DNA of 6,031 nucleotides from Treponema sp. GTDB lineage: Bacteria > Spirochaetota > Spirochaetia > Treponematales > Treponemataceae. The translations under genes and the position numbers were made by a program. Of the stretch, positions 1 to 4,894 are shown one piece after another. The stretch spans positions 1 to 6,031 of the forward strand of contig JAFLSP010000108.1 in NCBI GenBank assembly GCA_022510885.1, read 5' to 3'. The notes beneath the pieces are model-generated. The model worked only from the letters and a program-made list of their open reading frames with translations, did no database searches and was not told the DNA's origin. Every line of letters begins with the position of its first letter. The first letter of the stretch is position 1.

Positions 1-12
1 CCCATACCGTAT

Positions 13-64
13 GTATGTTACGACCCGTAACATACGCACGTTACATGGTGTAACATACGTGCGT
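13..64. repeat. Two nested dyads (GTTAC-N5-GTAAC) upstream of the gpx operon
   Basis: The first dyad is a perfect 10-bp inverted repeat, GTATGTTACG (13-22) and CGTAACATAC (26-35), with a 3-nt centre. The second is GTTACA (40-45) and TGTAAC (49-54), also with a 3-nt centre, flanked by a further 7-bp pair, ACGCACG (34-40) and CGTGCGT (58-64). Both share the core GTTAC-N5-GTAAC, with centres 23 bp apart, and GTAACATACG occurs as a direct repeat at 27-36 and 50-59. A related ATGTATGTAA lies at 78-87 and matches ATGTATGTTA at 11-20. Tandem symmetrical cores about two helical turns apart suggest paired operators for a dimeric regulator. A folded RNA with alternative pairings, or the terminator of an upstream gene outside the window (the second stem is followed by TTTT at 64-67), is also possible. 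Confidence 0.6.
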
Positions 65-106
65 TTTGCTGGCAAAAATGTATGTAATTCATTATATTAT
101 AACGAT

Positions 107-136
107 TTGACTGATTTCTCCCTTCGAGAATATGTG
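107..136 (+). promoter_or_regulatory. Candidate distal promoter of the gpx operon
   Basis: TTGACT at 107-112 is followed after 18 nt by TATGTG at 131-136, giving an expected transcript start near 143 and a leader of roughly 95 nt. It lies just downstream of an A+T-rich stretch (88-103) and of the paired dyads, so a regulator bound there would sit upstream of this -35 box. The -10 match is only partial; this is a pattern call. Confidence 0.4.
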
Positions 137-182
137 TTTATGTCATGTATGGTGACAAAAACGCTTTTTTGAGGCTCGCGAC

Positions 183-211
183 TTGACAAACGATACCCGA
201 TGCAATACCGT
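183..211 (+). promoter_or_regulatory. Candidate proximal promoter of the gpx operon
   Basis: A perfect -35 box TTGACA (183-188) is separated by 17 nt from TACCGT (206-211), which keeps only the first T, the A and the last T of the -10 consensus. Initiation would be near 218, giving a short leader that still includes the GGAGG at 229-233. The TTG of this box is also in frame with the gpx gene but has no ribosome binding site, so I read it as promoter sequence rather than a start codon. Confidence 0.4.
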
Positions 212-239
212 TTTATCAGAAATTATACGGAGGAGCATG

Positions 240-779
240 ATGGCGATTTATGACTACACGGTGCAGGACCGCAAGGGCAACGACGTTCCGCTCGCGGACT
301 TTAGGGGCAAGGTGCTGCTCATCGTGAACACGGCGACCGGCTGCGGGTTCACGCCGCAGTACAAGGGGCTGGAGGAGCTGTGGCAGAAGTACCACGGGCG
401 CGGGCTTGAAATCCTCGACTTTCCCTGCGACCAGTTCGGGCACCAGGCGCCGGGCGACGACGACGAAATCCACGAGTTCTGCCAGATGAAGTACAAGACG
501 AGCTTCGACAACTTCAAGAAAATCGAGGTGAACGGCGAGCACGCGATTCCGCTCTACACCTTCCTCAAAAGTCAGAAAGGATTTGCGGGCTTTACGGGCG
601 TGAAGGGCGCGCTGATGAACGCGGTGGTCGGCAAAATCGACCCGGACTTCCGCAACAACGCCGAAATCAAGTGGAATTTCACCAAGTTCCTCGTTGACCG
701 CGACGGCAACGTGGTGGAGCGCTTTGAGTCCACCGTCGAGCCGAAGAAAATTGAGGACAAGATTGTCGCGCTGCTGTAG
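240..779 (+). CDS. gpx: 2-Cys glutathione peroxidase family thiol peroxidase (Cys form)
   Basis: This 179-residue cytosolic peroxidase reduces hydrogen peroxide or lipid hydroperoxides. The peroxidatic residue is Cys35 in TGCGFTPQ, where some relatives carry selenocysteine. The remaining catalytic residues are Gln69 in FGHQ and Trp145-Asn146 in WNFTKF. Cys81 in EFCQ lies 46 residues after Cys35, the same spacing as the Cys36/Cys82 pair of yeast Gpx3, so the enzyme should cycle through a disulfide reduced by thioredoxin rather than by glutathione. Residues 113-142 form the longer loop seen in some bacterial members. One oddity is FPCDQF, where most family members have FPCNQF. I chose the ATG at 240 because GGAGGAG (229-235) precedes it and MAIYDYTV matches the usual family start; the adjacent in-frame ATG at 237 is too close to the SD. 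It is first in an operon with a thioredoxin-reductase-like gene, a plausible electron source. The family is secure; the thioredoxin dependence is inferred. Confidence 0.95.
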   Translation: MAIYDYTVQDRKGNDVPLADFRGKVLLIVNTATGCGFTPQYKGLEELWQKYHGRGLEILDFPCDQFGHQAPGDDDEIHEFCQMKYKTSFDNFKKIEVNGEHAIPLYTFLKSQKGFAGFTGVKGALMNAVVGKIDPDFRNNAEIKWNFTKFLVDRDGNVVERFESTVEPKKIEDKIVALL

Positions 780-797
780 CGCGGCGGGACGGACGGC

Positions 798-1721
798 ATG
801 AAATACGACATCATCATCATCGGGGCGGGGCCTGCGGGCATTTCCGCCGCATTGTACGCAAAGCGCGCGAACCTGAGCGTGCTCGTGCTGTACCACGGCG
901 AGAGCCAGCTGGAAAAGGCGCACAAAATCGACAACTACTACGGCTTTCCCGGCGGCATTGCCGGCGCGGACTTGTACGCGGCGGGCATCGCGCAGGCGCG
1001 GTCGCTCGGCGTGGAGGTTTTGGAGCGCGAGGTGACGCACCTTGAGATGCTTTCCCCCGCGCCGCAGACGGAATACCGCGTGGTGGCGGGCGGCACGGAC
1101 TGCACGGCGACCGCGCTCGTCCTTGCGACGGGCAACAAAAAACTCCGTCCCGCCGTTCCAGGCATCGTGGAATTCGAGGGCAAGGGCGTTTCGTACTGCG
1201 CGCTGTGCGACGGCTTTTTCTACCGCAAGAAGAACGTGGTCGTCATCGGGAACGGCGGCTTTGCCGCGAGCGAGGCGGGCGACTTGGTGCATATCGCCGC
1301 GCGCGTCACGATTCTGACGGACGGCAAGGACGACGGCGAGCTGCAAAAAGTCCTCGCGGCGGACGGCGCGCTCGCGCAGAAGGTCGCGGTGGACACGCGC
1401 AAGATTGCCCGCGTGCTCGGCAAGGACGGCGGCGACGCGAAAGTGGGCGCGGTGGAATTCGCCGACGGCGGAACCATCGAGACGGACGGCGTGTTCATCG
1501 CGCTCGGCTCGGCGGGGGCGGTTGACTTCGCGAAGAAACTGGGGCTTGCCCTTGACGGCGACAGCATTGCCGTGGACGCGAAGATGGCGACCAATGCGCC
1601 CGGCGTGTTCAGCTGCGGCAACGCGAACGGCGGGCTGCTGCAAGTGTGCAAGGCGGTGCATGAGGGCGGGGTCGCGGGGCTTGCCGCGGTGGAGTACGTG
1701 CGGGAAGCGAAAAAAGCATGA
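798..1721 (+). CDS. Thioredoxin reductase-like FAD flavoprotein with atypical pyridine nucleotide site
   Basis: This 307-residue protein has the length and order of low-molecular-weight thioredoxin reductases. The N-terminal FAD dinucleotide fold shows GAGPAG (9-14), and ALVLATGN follows at 106-113. The redox motif CALC is at 134-137 in SYCALCDGFF, where E. coli TrxB has CATC. A second dinucleotide fold begins with VVVIGNGGFAASEA (147-160), and the C-terminal FAD segment is PGVFSCGNANGGLLQ (268-282). It should move electrons through FAD to the Cys pair and on to a thioredoxin. The usual NADPH signatures (GGGDSA and HRRxxxR) are replaced by GNGGFA and by ILTDGKDDG, which has no basic cluster. 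The normally conserved Gly-Asp that contacts FAD is Gly274-Asn275. Clostridial ferredoxin-linked thioredoxin reductases also lack those motifs, so the donor could be ferredoxin, NADH or something else. It starts 18 nt after gpx with only a weak SD (GGGA), suggesting translational coupling. The fold is secure; donor and partner are not. Confidence 0.88.
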   Translation: MKYDIIIIGAGPAGISAALYAKRANLSVLVLYHGESQLEKAHKIDNYYGFPGGIAGADLYAAGIAQARSLGVEVLEREVTHLEMLSPAPQTEYRVVAGGTDCTATALVLATGNKKLRPAVPGIVEFEGKGVSYCALCDGFFYRKKNVVVIGNGGFAASEAGDLVHIAARVTILTDGKDDGELQKVLAADGALAQKVAVDTRKIARVLGKDGGDAKVGAVEFADGGTIETDGVFIALGSAGAVDFAKKLGLALDGDSIAVDAKMATNAPGVFSCGNANGGLLQVCKAVHEGGVAGLAAVEYVREAKKA

Positions 1722-2836
1722 GCGCGCAGACCCGTGAGCGGACAATCGTCCGCACCAGCCTGCTCGGCATCGGCACGAACATCGCGCTGTCTGCGATGAA
1801 GGCTGCGGTCGGGCTGCTGTCGCACTCAATCGCCATCATCCTTGACGCGGTGAACAATCTGACGGACGCGCTCTCCTCGCTCGTGACGATTATCGGCACG
1901 AAACTGGCGGAAAAGCCCGCCGACCGCGAGCATCCGCTGGGGCATGGGCGCGCGGAATACCTTGCCGCGCTCGTCATCGCGGTGATTATCCTCTACGCGG
2001 GCGTCACGTCGCTCGTGGAATCGGTCAAGAAAATCGTTGCGCCCGCCGTTCCCGACTACGCGCCCGCTTCGCTCGTCATTGTGGCGGTTGCGGTCGCGGT
2101 CAAAATCGCGCTCGGGCTGTTCGTGCGGGCGACGGGAAAGCGCGTGCATTCGGATTCGCTCGCGGCGAGCGGGCAGGACGCGCTGCTCGACTCTGTTATC
2201 TCCGCTTCCACCCTTGTGGCGGCGGCGGTGTTCTTGTGGTGGCATATTTCGCTTGAGGCGTATCTTGGCGTGGTCATCTCGTTCGCGATTATCGCGGCGG
2301 GCGTGCAGACCGTGCGCGAGACTTTGAGCAAAATCCTGGGCGAGCGGGTTGACGCGGGCATCGCGCGCGCCATAAAGCAGACGGTCGTCGCTGCCGACCC
2401 GGACATCCGCGGGGCGTTCGACTTGGTGCTGAACAACTACGGCCCTGACCGGCTCATCGGCTCGGTGCATATCGAGGTGCCGGACACCTGGACGGCCGAC
2501 CGCATTGACGCGGTGTCGCGCCGTATCAGCGCGGAGGTGTACGAGCGGCATCAGGTCGCGCTTGCGGCAATCGGCGTGTACAGCGTGAACACCAAGGACG
2601 ACTTTGCCTCGCGCGTGCATACGCAGGTGGAACGCATCGTCCATGAGCACAAGGACATCCTGCAAATGCACGGCTTTTACTTGAACGAGGAGAAGAAGCA
2701 GATGCGCTTTGACATCATCGTGTCGTTCGACGCGCCGAACATGCGCACGATGTTCGACCACGTGGTTGCCGACGTGCGCGAGGCGTTCCCCGGCTACGAC
2801 GTGCAGGCACAGCTCGACACGGACATCAGCGACTAG
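1718..2836 (+). CDS. Cation diffusion facilitator, probable Mn(II) exporter
   Basis: This 372-residue inner-membrane antiporter of the CDF family exports divalent metal in exchange for protons. Six hydrophobic segments are visible, at roughly 12-33, 36-60, 82-101, 115-137, 152-176 and 180-200. The transport site reads Asn46-xxx-Asp50 in segment 2 and Asp154-xxx-Asp158 in segment 5. Zinc members normally have His in segment 5, whereas Asn-Asp/Asp-Asp matches manganese members such as pneumococcal MntE. EHPLGHGRAEY (71-81) is the conserved cytoplasmic loop after segment 2. The C-terminal domain follows at about 205-292 (HIEVPDTW, IGVYSVNT). A further ~80 residues (IDIVSFDAP-like strand, then QLDTDISD) look like a second, degenerate copy of that domain, which explains the length above the usual ~300. 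Its ATG overlaps the preceding TGA as ATGA, so translation is coupled. Mn(II) is inferred from the four site residues; Fe or Zn cannot be excluded. Confidence 0.93.
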   Translation: MSAQTRERTIVRTSLLGIGTNIALSAMKAAVGLLSHSIAIILDAVNNLTDALSSLVTIIGTKLAEKPADREHPLGHGRAEYLAALVIAVIILYAGVTSLVESVKKIVAPAVPDYAPASLVIVAVAVAVKIALGLFVRATGKRVHSDSLAASGQDALLDSVISASTLVAAAVFLWWHISLEAYLGVVISFAIIAAGVQTVRETLSKILGERVDAGIARAIKQTVVAADPDIRGAFDLVLNNYGPDRLIGSVHIEVPDTWTADRIDAVSRRISAEVYERHQVALAAIGVYSVNTKDDFASRVHTQVERIVHEHKDILQMHGFYLNEEKKQMRFDIIVSFDAPNMRTMFDHVVADVREAFPGYDVQAQLDTDISD

Positions 2837-3513
2837 GGTAATGGCGCGGAAATCTCGTCTGCTGTTTTATACCAGATGCGGCATTCCAGCAGCGCGAACG
2901 CGATGGCAACAAGGCTGAACCAGCGGAATCCCGTGGAGAAGGCCGCAAAGAAATTGTAGACGCCGTGGAGCAGGGCCGCCCACACGAAGGGCATGACCGC
3001 GTTCCGCCCGTGCCGGAACAGCCACAGGTACAGCCCGCTCAGCCCCGCGCAGAACGTGTGGACCAGCGCCGCCGTGCCCATGCGCATGAGCACCAGCCGC
3101 AGCGCGGCGGCAACGTCCTGCTGCATTCCCACCGCCTGAATCCGCCTGACCAGATAGATGACCGACTCGAAGCCGCCGAGCGTCAGCCCGAACAGCAGGC
3201 AGCACGAAAAGAACGCCGCGAGCGTCGTCCGCTTTTGCGGCATGAGCGCGAGGAACAGCAGTTTGACCGTCTCCTCGATGAGTCCGTTGAAGACGACCGC
3301 CGTCACCAGCAGCGAGCCGAAGGTCTCCGCCGTGAACACGGGCAGCGCGAGCACCACGTACTGCACGAAGGCCGTCGGCACGATGGCAAGAATCGCCAGC
3401 AGGCACGAAAGCAGCCCGCCGCGCACGGTCAGCCCCGGCACGACGAGCGCAAGCACCACGAACGCCGCCACGAGCGGAATGAAACAGAGGGCAAGAAAGG
3501 CATAGAACTGCAT
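2833..3513 (-). CDS. PrsW-type intramembrane glutamic protease homologue
   Basis: This 226-residue, very hydrophobic protein has about seven or eight membrane segments. The family motifs are all present: Glu80-Glu81-xx-Lys84 in IEETVKLL, Phe115-Glu116 with Tyr120 in LGGFESVIYL, His152 in LVHTFCAG and His183-xxx-Asn187 in HGVYNFF. The paired Glu and a membrane His are required in Bacillus subtilis PrsW, which performs site-1 cleavage of an anti-sigma factor. Here no sigma or anti-sigma gene is adjacent, so the substrate is unknown. The related CPBP/Abi proteases have EExxxR instead of EExxK, which favours PrsW. The ATG at 3513 is the first after an in-frame stop (TGA) 6 nt upstream. AAAGG ends only 2-3 nt before it, too close for a normal SD. 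The gene's TAG overlaps the transporter's TAG in the palindrome CTAG. It stands alone between convergent and divergent neighbours. Confidence 0.86.
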   Translation of the reverse strand: MQFYAFLALCFIPLVAAFVVLALVVPGLTVRGGLLSCLLAILAIVPTAFVQYVVLALPVFTAETFGSLLVTAVVFNGLIEETVKLLFLALMPQKRTTLAAFFSCCLLFGLTLGGFESVIYLVRRIQAVGMQQDVAAALRLVLMRMGTAALVHTFCAGLSGLYLWLFRHGRNAVMPFVWAALLHGVYNFFAAFSTGFRWFSLVAIAFALLECRIWYKTADEISAPLP

Positions 3514-3521
3514 CGCCTTTC

Positions 3522-3550
3522 AGCATACAGAAAAACGCGCGTGTTGTAAA
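3522..3550 (-). promoter_or_regulatory. Candidate promoter of the prsW-like gene
   Basis: On the minus strand, TTTACA (3550-3545) and TATGCT (3527-3522) are separated by exactly 17 nt. Only 8 nt (3521-3514) separate the -10 box from the ATG, so the transcript should begin within about 2 nt of the start codon. The boxes are partial consensus matches. Confidence 0.45.
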
Positions 3551-3580
3551 CGCTGACAGGCAGCATCCGGGGAAAGGCTT

Positions 3581-3608
3581 TTGCTTGCGCGCGGTTTTGC
3601 GCTATAAT
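3581..3608 (+). promoter_or_regulatory. Promoter of the aroK-like gene with perfect TATAAT
   Basis: A perfect -10 hexamer TATAAT (3603-3608) is preceded by TTGCTT (3581-3586) with a 16-nt spacer, or by TTTGCT (3580-3585) with 17. Just five bases (CAGGT) separate it from the ATG at 3614, so initiation at the A of the start codon is expected and there is no room for a ribosome binding site. Confidence 0.65.
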
Positions 3609-3613
3609 CAGGT

Positions 3614-4207
3614 ATGAGCGACGCACTGATTTTGATGGGCATTAAGCACTGCGGAAAGACGACGCAGGGGCGGCTGCTTTCCCGGCATTTTGCGTGTCCG
3701 TTTTTTGACACGGACGACGTGCTGCAAGAGCTGACGGGCAGGTCGCCGCGGCAGGTGTATGCGGAGCAGGGCGAGGAGGCGTTCGTCGCGGCGGAGGCGG
3801 AGGCGTGCCGTCATGTTGCGCGCCTGCTCGCGGAACGCTTGCCCGCCGCACAGCCCTATGCCGCCGTCATCGCCACGGGGGGCGGCATCTGCAAGAACGA
3901 TGAGGCGGTTGCTGTCCTGCGCGCGCTCGGGACGCTCGTCTTTCTGCACGCGCCGGAAAAGACCGCCGCCGACCGCATCGTGCGCGAGGTGCGCGTGGAA
4001 GCGGACGGCTCGCTCGTCAATTTGCCCGCCTATATCGCCCGGGAACGGCCGCAGACGCTCGATGAAGTGCGCGCGTCGTTCCACCGCTTTTACGTGGAGC
4101 GCACCGAACGCTACGCCGCCATCTGCACGGTGCGCGTTCCGCTAGAACCCGCCTCCCCCGAAGAGAATATGCAGAGCATCCTGCGGGCGCTCGCGGCAAG
4201 CCGTTAG
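3614..4207 (+). CDS. aroK: Shikimate kinase family protein, atypical shikimate site
   Basis: This 197-residue P-loop kinase is slightly longer than the usual ~170-180. The family reaction is ATP-dependent phosphorylation of shikimate at the 3-hydroxyl, in the chorismate pathway. The Walker A loop is GIKHCGKTT (9-17), Asp32 and Asp34 form the DTD motif, Glu61 aligns with the conserved Glu, and ATGGGI (87-92) is the glycine-rich shikimate loop. The lid region is about 122-148, and FYVERTERYAAI (159-170) matches the family's C-terminal Tyr/Arg segment. The odd point is GEEAFVAAEAEA: Val58 occupies the position of the shikimate-binding Arg58 of the Mycobacterium tuberculosis enzyme (normally FRxxE). 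The substrate may therefore differ, or another residue may compensate. The start at 3614 retains the first beta strand (ALILMGI), which Met8 would remove. No shikimate-pathway neighbour is visible. Its stop overlaps that of the convergent slyD by 4 nt. The fold is confident; activity on shikimate is less so. Confidence 0.84.
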   Translation: MSDALILMGIKHCGKTTQGRLLSRHFACPFFDTDDVLQELTGRSPRQVYAEQGEEAFVAAEAEACRHVARLLAERLPAAQPYAAVIATGGGICKNDEAVAVLRALGTLVFLHAPEKTAADRIVREVRVEADGSLVNLPAYIARERPQTLDEVRASFHRFYVERTERYAAICTVRVPLEPASPEENMQSILRALAASR

Positions 4208-4722
4208 TCCGTACCGCAGCCGGAGCAGCCCACGCCGCAGGACGAGCAGTTCCCGCGGCAGCCGCTCTCGCGCGCTTGGGGCAGTTCCTCGGCGGTCGCG
4301 TCGCGGATGTCCGCGATTTCCACGTCAAAATGCAGGGTCTTGCCCGCAAGCTCGTGGTTCGCGTCCACGGTGATGAGCTCGTCGCCCACGTCGGTCACGG
4401 TCACGACTGCCATGCCCGTCGCCGTTTCCGCCTGAAACTGCTGGCCCACCGCAATCGGCACGCCCGTGTCGAACTGCTCGCGCGGCACTTCGGCCCGCAG
4501 TTTTTCGTCGTACTCTCCGTAGGCATCCTGCGGCGCGACCGTCACGTGCAGCACCTCGCCCACGCCCTTTCCCTCCAGCGCGCGTTCCAGCCCCGGAATG
4601 ATGTTGCCGTAGCCGTGCAGATATTCCAGCGGCGCGTCCCGCTCCGAAGCGTCAATCACCGCGCCGTCGTCCCCGCGCAGGGTGTAGTGGATTTTTACCA
4701 TTTTATTCGTTGCGACTGTCAT
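4204..4722 (-). CDS. slyD: SlyD-like FKBP-type peptidyl-prolyl isomerase with Cys-rich metal tail
   Basis: This 172-residue cytosolic prolyl isomerase and chaperone has the SlyD layout. The FKBP part begins with KMVKIHYTLRGDDGAVIDAS (residues 7-26) and continues through GNIIPGLERALEGKGVGE (39-56). The insert-in-flap chaperone domain runs from about 66 to 125 (AYGEYDEKL to VDANHELAGKTL), and the FKBP fold closes with LHFDVEIADIRDA (130-142). The tail carries five cysteines (155, 159, 162, 166, 169) in a Gly/Ser-rich setting. It has no histidines, unlike E. coli SlyD, whose His/Cys tail delivers nickel to hydrogenase. Zn, Ni, Cu or Fe-S binding are all possible. No hydrogenase or urease gene is in view. 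The ATG at 4722 matches the family start; GAGGT abuts it too closely to act as a normal SD. It lies head-to-tail against aroK with overlapping stops and is divergent from the lipoprotein gene. Confidence 0.93.
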   Translation of the reverse strand: MTVATNKMVKIHYTLRGDDGAVIDASERDAPLEYLHGYGNIIPGLERALEGKGVGEVLHVTVAPQDAYGEYDEKLRAEVPREQFDTGVPIAVGQQFQAETATGMAVVTVTDVGDELITVDANHELAGKTLHFDVEIADIRDATAEELPQARESGCRGNCSSCGVGCSGCGTD

Positions 4723-4728
4723 ACCTCA

Positions 4729-4757
4729 ACCATACCGCTTTGCGCACGTTTCGGCAA
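4729..4757 (-). promoter_or_regulatory. Candidate promoter of slyD
   Basis: On the minus strand, TTGCCG (4757-4752) and TATGGT (4734-4729) are spaced by exactly 17 nt. The -10 box ends 6 nt before the ATG at 4722, so transcription should start at or next to the start codon. Both boxes are imperfect (four of six and about four of six). Confidence 0.45.
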
Positions 4758-4789
4758 GGTGCGGGGCAGGGCGAGGCCGCGGGGTAGAG

Positions 4790-4829
4790 AAAAACGGTTT
4801 TGTAAAAAAATCAATAAAAATGCGAAAAA
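4790..4829 (+). promoter_or_regulatory. A-tract array upstream of the lipoprotein promoter (UP-element-like)
   Basis: Runs of A occur at 4790-4794 (5), 4804-4810 (7), 4816-4820 (5) and 4825-4829 (5), ending four bases before the -35 box. The last three are centred about 11 and 9 nt apart, close to one helical turn, as in curved DNA or an UP element that contacts the RNA polymerase alpha subunit. This A+T-rich patch stands out from the G+C-rich slyD leader next to it. Confidence 0.5.
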
Positions 4830-4833
4830 CCTC

Positions 4834-4863
4834 TTGACAAGTCTCAACGGGGGGGGGTAAGAT
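4834..4863 (+). promoter_or_regulatory. Lipoprotein gene promoter with a G tract in the spacer
   Basis: A perfect -35 box TTGACA (4834-4839) is followed after 18 nt by TAAGAT (4858-4863, four of six matches). The last nine spacer bases are all G. Transcription would start near 4870, giving a U-rich leader of about 25 nt with AAGGAG at 4882-4887. Loss of one G would give the optimal 17-nt spacing. Confidence 0.75.
4849..4857 (+). repeat. Homopolymeric G9 tract
   Basis: Nine consecutive G residues lie immediately before the -10 box of the lipoprotein promoter. G runs of this length slip during replication, and in Treponema pallidum G tracts at the same place control tpr and other surface-protein genes. 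The position here is therefore probably functional (inference). Confidence 0.9.
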
Positions 4864-4873
4864 GGTGCATCTT
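4859..4873. repeat. Small dyad over the lipoprotein -10 box and start point
   Basis: AAGATG (4859-4864) and CATCTT (4868-4873) are perfect 6-bp arms around GTG, followed by a T run (4872-4877). It overlaps the -10 box and the expected start point, so it could be a repressor site. As RNA the stem is A+U-rich and its 5' arm would largely precede the transcript start, which argues against a terminator. Confidence 0.4.
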
Positions 4874-4894
4874 TTTTCTTTAAGGAGTACTTGT

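Noticed and set aside
34..67. Rho-independent terminator of an upstream gene
   Set aside because: The stem has a four-base bulge and only four T follow. It is possible but not supported without the upstream gene, so it is kept as an alternative reading of the dyads.
13..87. CRISPR-like short repeats
   Set aside because: The units are symmetrical, only about 10 bp, and lack unique spacers of regular length.
88..103. A PerR-like box upstream of the peroxidase (TTATAAT on the minus strand)
   Set aside because: Only the first half matches; the second half agrees at about two of seven positions, so A+T richness explains it.
183..239. An in-frame TTG at 183 that would add 19 residues to the peroxidase
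   Set aside because: It has no SD, the extra residues are not part of the family, and GGAGG at 229-233 with ATG 240 explains the start. The TTGACA there is better read as a -35 box.
216..1829. A 537-codon open frame on the minus strand opposite gpx and the flavoprotein gene
   Set aside because: It is a product of G+C-rich codon bias in the plus-strand genes: the translation is Arg/Ala/His/Val-rich with no recognisable domain, and it spans two clear genes.
2965..3549. Long plus-strand frame opposite the prsW-like gene
   Set aside because: Its translation is Arg/His/Gln/Glu-rich low-complexity text, typical of the antisense of a hydrophobic gene; the minus strand carries coherent membrane segments and protease motifs.
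3552..3564. Small hairpin GCTG-ACAGG-CAGC between the divergent promoters
   Set aside because: Four-bp arms are expected by chance in G+C-rich DNA and nothing else supports a function.
4276..4860. Plus-strand frame opposite slyD running into the intergenic region
   Set aside because: It is antisense to a clear FKBP-type gene, crosses two promoters and shows no domain or SD.
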